From: Anaerolineae bacterium
GTDB taxonomy: Bacteria > Chloroflexota > Anaerolineae > Aggregatilineales > Phototrophicaceae
DNA length: 9,620 nt
Assembly: GCA_025454715.1 (NCBI GenBank)
Contig: JALONY010000089.1
Span: 1 to 9,620, forward strand
Direction of reading: 5' to 3'
Part shown: positions 5,694 to 9,620 of the stretch, in pieces
Layout: each line of letters begins with the position of its first letter
Position numbering within the stretch: position 1 is the stretch's first letter
Position numbers and translations under genes: made by a program
The notes under the pieces: generated by a model
Told to the model about the DNA's origin: nothing
Seen by the model: only the letters and a program-made list of their open reading frames with translations
Databases searched by the model: none

Positions 5694-7682
5694 ATGCCCC
5701 CCGACACACAAACCCATAGCCAAACACGCACTCTCAATTACCCCAACACCGCGCTGGGGCGCATCCCGTTGCGCCTGATGCAGGTCGCTTGGGTCATGCT
5801 GGGCGGCCTGTTCATCGCGTTTTACCTGAGCGCCCTCCCCCTCATCTACGACTCGTTCGTAATTGAGGCGAGTGAGCGTTTCACGGTCGCCTTGTCCATC
5901 TTGGGGATGCAGCACGGCGACTACGCGACGATGATGACCGTGTTCAACCTGCCGCTGCCCATCACGTGTGTGGTCTTGGCCTTGCTGATTTTTTGGAAGC
6001 GCCGCCACGACCGCATGGCGTTAATCGTGTCGCTGGGCATCTTGTTCTTGCCCGCCCAAATCGGGCGCTCGCCCATCGGCTTCACCATCAGCTACCCCGA
6101 GTTGTGGTGGATACCGAGCGCGATGCGGATGATTAGCGGGATGCTGATCATCCTGTTTTTGTGCTTGTTCCCCAACGGGCGGCTCATCCCGCGCTGGGCG
6201 CTGGGTTATATGATCATCGCGGTGCCGTTCACGCTGTGGGTGCACGATACGCGCATGTACATCGACCCGACCTCGCGGGCGAGCATCACCTTCATCAGCA
6301 GTTCGTATGGGATGATTGGGCTCATCCTGCAAGTCTGGCGCTACCGCTACGTCTCGACCCGCCAAGAACGCCAGCAAACCAAGTGGATCGCGCTGGGGTT
6401 GGGCGTCTCGATCGTCATCTTGGCCGTGCTCATCACGCTCGATGTGGTGTTGCCGCCGCGCCTGATTGACAATCCGGTGGCGAGTTTGACCTATCGGGTC
6501 ATCGGCACGGTCAGCTTGTCGTATCTGGCCTCGTTGATTATCCCAATCGCGTTCGCCATCGCCATCCTACGTAGCCGCCTGTGGGACATCGACCTGATCA
6601 TCAACCGCTCGCTGGTGGTGGTGCTGACCACGGTCATCATTGGCGCGGGCATGGGGACGTTGGTGCTGGTCGGCAACGCCTTGCTGGGCGAGGCGTTCGC
6701 GGGGGTGCCGCTGTTGCTGGGGGCGTTGCTGGCCGGAGCCACCCTCGACCGCGTGCGGCGGCGCGTCCAACACTTCATCGACCGCCGTTTTTACCGCTGG
6801 CGCTTCGACCTCATCCAGCTGGCCGAGGCCAACCGTCGGCACCCTTCCAACACCCGTTTCGGGGCGCTGACGCACAAGACGATGGCGGGCTATACCATCG
6901 ACGATGTGGCGGGCAAGGGCGGCATGGGCGAGGTCTACCGCGCCACCGCCCCCGACGGGCGCACCGTGGCGCTCAAGACCTTGCTCGACCTGCACGACGA
7001 CGATGAGCGTCGCCGCTTCGAGCGTGAGGCCGAGGTGATGCGCCAGCTAGAGCATCCCAACATCGCCCGCTTGTTTGACGCAGGCACCGCCCAGCGCCCG
7101 TATCTGGTGTTGGAGTGGGTGGAGGGCGCGAGCCTCGGGGCGTTGCTGCGCCAGCGCGGGGGGTTCGACATCCCCGACGCCCTGCTGGTGTTGCGCGGGG
7201 TGGCCAACGCGCTCGACCACGCCCACGCCCGCGGGGTCATCCACCGCGACCTCAAGCCCGATAATATCCTGATGCGCGTGACCGATGACGGCGCACGCGC
7301 CGAGCCCATCCTGATTGACTTCGGCGTGGCCAAATTTGCCGGTGGCTCCACCCTGACCGGTGCCAACGCCATCGGCACCATCACCTATATGGCACCGGAG
7401 CAAATCCAATCGTCCAAGCACGTCACCCAGCGCGCCGACCTGTACGCGCTGGGCGTCATCGCTTATGAGATATTGACCGGCAAGCCGCCGTTCGACGGGC
7501 ACCCGGGGCACATCTTGTTCGCGCACCTCGACGAGCCGCCGCCCGACCCGCGCCGCAAAGCGCCGCACCTGCCCGCCCCCTACACGTTCATCCTCCAGCG
7601 CGCACTGGCCAAAGACCCCGACCAGCGCTGGAGTAGCGCGGGCGCGTTCGTCTACGCGCTAGAAGACGCGGTAGGGGTGTAG
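5694..7682 (+). CDS. Membrane-anchored Ser/Thr protein kinase, tandem paralogue of the preceding gene
   Basis: This 662-residue protein has the same plan as its neighbour and is collinear with it. A membrane module of about nine or ten segments spans residues about 28-352, with FPNGR (159-163), QQTKWI (227-232) and RSRLWDID (293-300). The linker RRRVQHFIDRRFYRWRFD (355-372) leads to the kinase domain. That domain shows GKGGMGEVY (407-415), K428, E445, HRDLKPDN (517-524) with catalytic D519, DFG (542-544) and APE (567-569), all intact. The two differ most in the N-terminal tail, the first external loop (about 52-82) and the kinase C-lobe, which fits different inputs or substrates after duplication. 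Only 3 bp separate the genes, so they are almost certainly co-transcribed. Whether they form hetero-oligomers or phosphorylate each other cannot be read from sequence. No cognate PP2C phosphatase is present in the window. Confidence 0.94.
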   Translation: MPPDTQTHSQTRTLNYPNTALGRIPLRLMQVAWVMLGGLFIAFYLSALPLIYDSFVIEASERFTVALSILGMQHGDYATMMTVFNLPLPITCVVLALLIFWKRRHDRMALIVSLGILFLPAQIGRSPIGFTISYPELWWIPSAMRMISGMLIILFLCLFPNGRLIPRWALGYMIIAVPFTLWVHDTRMYIDPTSRASITFISSSYGMIGLILQVWRYRYVSTRQERQQTKWIALGLGVSIVILAVLITLDVVLPPRLIDNPVASLTYRVIGTVSLSYLASLIIPIAFAIAILRSRLWDIDLIINRSLVVVLTTVIIGAGMGTLVLVGNALLGEAFAGVPLLLGALLAGATLDRVRRRVQHFIDRRFYRWRFDLIQLAEANRRHPSNTRFGALTHKTMAGYTIDDVAGKGGMGEVYRATAPDGRTVALKTLLDLHDDDERRRFEREAEVMRQLEHPNIARLFDAGTAQRPYLVLEWVEGASLGALLRQRGGFDIPDALLVLRGVANALDHAHARGVIHRDLKPDNILMRVTDDGARAEPILIDFGVAKFAGGSTLTGANAIGTITYMAPEQIQSSKHVTQRADLYALGVIAYEILTGKPPFDGHPGHILFAHLDEPPPDPRRKAPHLPAPYTFILQRALAKDPDQRWSSAGAFVYALEDAVGV

Positions 7683-7699
7683 GGGCGTAGCCCGCCGCG

Positions 7700-7780
7700 C
7701 TAGTCCGCCGACGAGACCGGCTGGCCGTACAGCACCTGCCGCAAGTATTGGCCGGTGAAGCTGCCGGCCACCTCGGCCAC
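7700..7780 (-). pseudogene. uvrA: Remnant of a uvrA 3' end (last 26 codons)
   Basis: Read on the minus strand from 7780 to the TAG at 7700, the sequence gives VAEVAGSFTGQYLRQVLYGQ followed by PVSSAD and a stop. The pattern VAEVAGSxTGQYLRxxL is what I know as the extreme C-terminus of UvrA, the excinuclease ABC damage-recognition ATPase, just after its EGTPEE-type segment. Upstream of 7780 the frame becomes unrelated (RSSVPPRKKNPT) and meets a stop at 7825-7823. No ATPase motifs or start codon are present, so this is a relic, not a gene. It lies antisense to the kinase run and partly overlaps the terminator hairpin. The match is short and made by eye, so a database check matters. Confidence 0.6.
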
Positions 7781-7807
7781 CCGAGATGAGACGGGTGGGC
7801 GTTTTTT
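7777..7807 (+). terminator. Intrinsic terminator of the kinase run
   Basis: CCACCCG (7777-7783) pairs perfectly with CGGGTGG (7792-7798) around the 8-nt loop AGATGAGA. GCG and six T residues (7802-7807) follow. It lies 94 bp after the second kinase stop, in the right orientation. The left arm coincides with the break end of the uvrA-like remnant. Confidence 0.75.
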
Positions 7808-7865
7808 GTTGGGCGTGCGTGATTAGCCCCCACCCCTCAAAAAGCTTAACATTCGCGGCGTTGAC

Positions 7866-7879
7866 GGGTGGGTGGGCGG
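7866..7879 (+). other. G-rich tract, possible quadruplex
   Basis: GGGTGGGTGGGCGG contains three G3 runs and one G2 run separated by single bases, between the kinase terminator and the TTAAC array. It could form a two-layer G-quadruplex or be a chance product of GC-rich DNA. A TTGACG lies immediately upstream (7861-7866), but no -10 is found at the right distance. Confidence 0.3.
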
Positions 7880-7913
7880 CGTGTTACCCTCAGCTTTAAC
7901 GGTAATTTAACAA

Positions 7914-7931
7914 TAAGGCAAACTCGCCTTA
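7914..7931. repeat. Short inverted repeat in the CHAD leader
   Basis: TAAGGC (7914-7919) and GCCTTA (7926-7931) are perfect inverted repeats around a 6-nt AAACTC loop. The right arm overlaps the last TTAACA element. It could be an operator or a weak leader hairpin 25 bp before the CHAD start. Confidence 0.35.
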
Positions 7932-7955
7932 ACAGACCGACGAGGACGCCCGCCC

Positions 7956-8807
7956 ATGAAATCCCCCGCCATTTCCATCGAAATCCCTGTCTTACAAGAC
8001 GCCCTGACCGCCATCGACACGACCGACACCATCAGCGCTGCCGGGCGCAAGATCGTGCTGTCCGAGCTGATCCAGCTCCGCCGTCATGAGGACGCCGTGC
8101 AATCGGGCGATGACCACGAGGCCATCCACGACATGCGCGTGGCCACCCGCCGGATGCGCTCGGCCTTGCGCTTGCTGGGCGCGTATTATCGCCCCAAAGA
8201 GGTCAAGCGCCTGTCGCGTGGGCTGAAAGAGCTGGCCGATGAGCTGGGCACCGTCCGCGACCTCGACGTGTTGTTGATAGACTTGCGCGAGCGCACCGAC
8301 TTCACCCTCGCCGAGGTGATGGAACGACTCGAAAAAGACCGCGCCGAGGCGCACGACGCCCTGACCGACGCGCTGGACGGGCGGGGCTACAAGGCGTTTC
8401 TGGGCAAATTGGCCGCGTTCGCCACCGCGCCCGACGCCCTGCGCGATGTCGAGCCGCCCGCGCCGGTGCAAGTGCGCCACGTCGTGGCTTCGACCCGCTG
8501 TTCAGCGAGGACGCTTCGCCCGATTACGAGACGCTGCACGAACTGCGGATTGCGTTCAAGCGCTTGCGCTACGCCACCCACTTCTTCCGCGAGGTGCTGG
8601 GCGCGCCAGTCGAGCCGTTCATCAGCGACCTGAAGGCGATCCAAGACCACTTGGGGCGGCTCAACGACGTGGTGGTGTTCGCCCAAGCGCTGGACAAGCA
8701 ACGCGCACGCTTCGACGACGCGGCGGCAGTTCAAGGCCGTCTGGGCAAAGTTCAACAGCCGCGGTGTGCAAAAGCACCTCGCCGACGCGCTGCTGGTCTT
8801 GCGCTAA
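7956..8807 (+). pseudogene. CHAD-domain protein, disrupted by two frameshifts
   Basis: CHAD domains are all-helical bundles with basic faces that bind inorganic polyphosphate and localise to polyphosphate granules. The start at 7956 follows GAGGA (7942-7946) at good spacing and reads MKSPAISIEIPVLQDAL. The first half carries the hallmark HDMRVATRRMRSALR (58-72) and ELGTVRDLDVLL (96-107). After VQVRHVV (near 8486) the frame changes and continues as FDPLFSEDASPDYETLHELR, then FKRLRYATHFF and IQDHLGRLNDVVV, the second-half counterpart motifs. Near 8722-8730 the frame returns to the original phase and ends FKAVWAKFNSRG then VQKHLADALLVLR with TAA at 8805. Some residues seem to be missing at both breaks. 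Read uncorrected, the product stops at 8633 after 225 residues, with only the first half of the domain. The family call is sound; the disruptions may be real or assembly errors. The last four bases overlap the end of the convergent acyltransferase gene. Confidence 0.87.
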
Positions 8808-9541
8808 GCCTGAGGATCGACGAACTCGAGCGTGTCGGTGGTCGCCCTCGACACGTCCGAATAGACCCCGCGCAAGCTGGGGTCTTTTTGTTGCGCCAGC
8901 GCCAGTTGGTACATCGCCTCTTGGGTCATCAAGGCCAGCTCTTCCCGCGGGATGCGCGCCCGCCCGCCGGTCTTGAAGCGGAACGGCGCGCCGAACTGGA
9001 TATCGATGGGCGTGCGGTGCAGGCGCTTGACATCGGTCTTGAAGTGTTGCGCGCCCGCGATGGCGGTCGGGAGGATGGTCGCGTTGGCTTTGGTGGCCAG
9101 ATAGGCGAAGCCTTCTTTGGCCTCGATCATGCCAGACGGGCTGCGCGTGCCCTCCGGCGCGATCAAAATCATGTGGCCGCGCTCCAACAACCCCAGCGTG
9201 GTCTGGAGTGACTCGCGGTCTACCGCCCCGCGCCGGATGGCATACGCGCCATACCACCACAAGAACGGCCCGAAATACCACGTCGTGAAGTTTTCGATCT
9301 TGCTCATCGGGATGACGTAACGCCCATGCACGGCGGCCATGCACAGCCCGGGGTCGATGCCCGCGATGTGGTTCATCATCAGGACGTGCTGCTGGCCGGT
9401 GACGGTGAAGCGGGTCAGGGTGTGGACGGTCAGGCGCAGGATGGCCATGAAGATGGCGCGCCGCCACCCGTACCACGGTTGCCGGTCGATGTACGCCCGC
9501 ACGTCGGCGGGCAGGTGCAGTGAAGGGGTTTTTTCGCTCAT
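8804..9541 (-). CDS. PlsC-type lysophospholipid acyltransferase (1-acylglycerol-3-phosphate acyltransferase family)
   Basis: This 245-residue protein belongs to the LPLAT/PlsC family, which transfers an acyl chain to lysophosphatidic acid or a related acceptor at the inner membrane face. The catalytic HX4D box is NHIAGID (H58, D63). RRGAVDRESL (103-112) fits the second motif, and EGTR (130-133) is the acceptor-phosphate-binding motif, followed by ILPTAIAG (156-163). A hydrophobic stretch near 29-41 could anchor it in the membrane. The segment FTVTGQQHVLMMNH (45-58) is shorter than usual: family members normally have some eight more residues, often with a proline, between VTG and the strand before NH. 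This suggests a small in-frame loss. The ATG shares an ATGA junction with the preceding gene, supporting this start and translational coupling. The exact acyl acceptor is not determinable. Confidence 0.9.
   Translation of the reverse strand: MSEKTPSLHLPADVRAYIDRQPWYGWRRAIFMAILRLTVHTLTRFTVTGQQHVLMMNHIAGIDPGLCMAAVHGRYVIPMSKIENFTTWYFGPFLWWYGAYAIRRGAVDRESLQTTLGLLERGHMILIAPEGTRSPSGMIEAKEGFAYLATKANATILPTAIAGAQHFKTDVKRLHRTPIDIQFGAPFRFKTGGRARIPREELALMTQEAMYQLALAQQKDPSLRGVYSDVSRATTDTLEFVDPQA
8863..8889 (+). terminator. Intrinsic terminator for the CHAD transcript, inside plsC (antisense)
   Basis: AGACCCC (8863-8869) pairs with GGGGTCT (8879-8885). The loop can close further on a GCAA tetraloop with one bulged T, and five T residues end at 8889. 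It starts 55 bp after the CHAD stop and is oriented for plus-strand transcripts, though it lies wholly within the acyltransferase coding region. Confidence 0.65.
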
Positions 9542-9620
9542 AGTGCCCCCAGTATAGCACGCAGTGCGTCGCAGGCGGCTTGTGCGGCGCTGGCCACCCC
9601 TGCCGAGAGGTCGGCTTGCG
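9538..9620 (-). CDS. C-terminal end of an unidentified gene, coupled to plsC
   Basis: Reading the minus strand from 9618 gives QADLSAGVASAAQAACDALR then AILGAL and TGA at 9540-9538. This stop overlaps the acyltransferase ATG as ATGA, a typical translationally coupled junction. The 26 visible residues are alanine-rich and would form a helix. They do not let me name a family. Only the 3' end lies in the window; the rest continues to the right. Confidence 0.5.
   Translation of the reverse strand, partial: QADLSAGVASAAQAACDALRAILGAL

Larger units (their letters stand above)
7845..7934 (+). promoter_or_regulatory. PHO-box-like TTAAC repeat array upstream of the CHAD gene
   Basis: TTAACA occurs at 7846-7851, TTAACG at 7896-7901, TTAACA at 7907-7912 and TTAACA at 7929-7934, all on the plus strand. 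The last three fall on an 11-bp lattice (7896, 7907, then 7929 after one missing step), one site per helical turn. The stretch is AT-rich against GC-rich surroundings. Tandem TTAACA-like repeats at 11-bp spacing are the form of PHO boxes bound by PhoP/SphR-type regulators in Bacillus and cyanobacteria. The downstream gene belongs to a polyphosphate-binding family, which fits. A clear -10 hexamer could not be assigned. The call is inference from pattern and context. Confidence 0.45.

Noticed and set aside
3663..6008. A 781-codon open frame on the minus strand across the first kinase gene
   Set aside because: It mirrors the codon pattern of the real kinase gene, has a low-complexity Q/R/H/D/G-rich product with no domain, and would erase a clear kinase. 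It is a product of high GC.
9551..9556. TATACT on the minus strand as a -10 for plsC
   Set aside because: It lies only 10 bp from the start codon, has no -35, and is inside the coding end of the preceding coupled gene.
9559..9569. Palindrome ACGCAGTGCGT upstream of plsC
   Set aside because: It is within the codons of the preceding gene and short enough to occur by chance.

Overview
The window is a GC-rich bacterial segment, most likely from the Chloroflexota. The strongest pointer is the membrane module shared by two tandem kinases: its motifs (FPNGR, RSRLWDIDxxINRSLV, RRRVQxxIDRRxYRWRFD) are ones I recognise from Chloroflexota sensor histidine kinases. This assignment rests on recalled family features, not on a search.

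Layout. On the minus strand at the left end lie a GT4-type glycosyltransferase (985 down past position 1) and, just upstream of it, a YchF/OLA1-type ATPase gene (2071-1005). Both read as one gene only if a frameshift is bridged: an exact 28-bp tandem duplication in the first, and an apparent 19-nt loss between short direct repeats in the second. Divergent from these, a plus-strand run begins at 2245: an NAD-dependent sugar-nucleotide epimerase/dehydratase, a pentapeptide-repeat protein that overlaps it by 8 bp, a 13-bp hairpin, and two paralogous proteins (660 and 662 aa) that each join a multi-pass membrane domain to a C-terminal Ser/Thr kinase domain. The run ends at a T-tailed hairpin near 7777-7807.

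The 273-bp gap after the kinases (7683-7955) holds a 26-codon antisense fragment that looks like the C-terminus of UvrA, the terminator, and an AT-rich stretch with repeated TTAAC hexamers, three of them on an 11-bp lattice. This stretch resembles a PHO box and lies directly upstream of a CHAD-domain gene (7956-8807), a family known to bind polyphosphate. The CHAD gene is broken at two places. It converges with a 4-bp overlap on a PlsC-type acyltransferase (9541-8804). The acyltransferase in turn overlaps, by an ATGA junction, the end of another minus-strand gene at the right edge.

How the genes may work together. The glycosyltransferase and epimerase suggest surface-polysaccharide or glycoconjugate synthesis. 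The pentapeptide protein and the two membrane kinases look like a signalling unit co-transcribed with the epimerase. The most notable points are the histidine-kinase-type sensor module joined to Ser/Thr kinases in a tandem pair, the cluster of small repeat-associated indels in several genes, and the PHO-box-like array in front of the CHAD gene. I see no tRNA, rRNA, CRISPR array, insertion sequence or phage gene.
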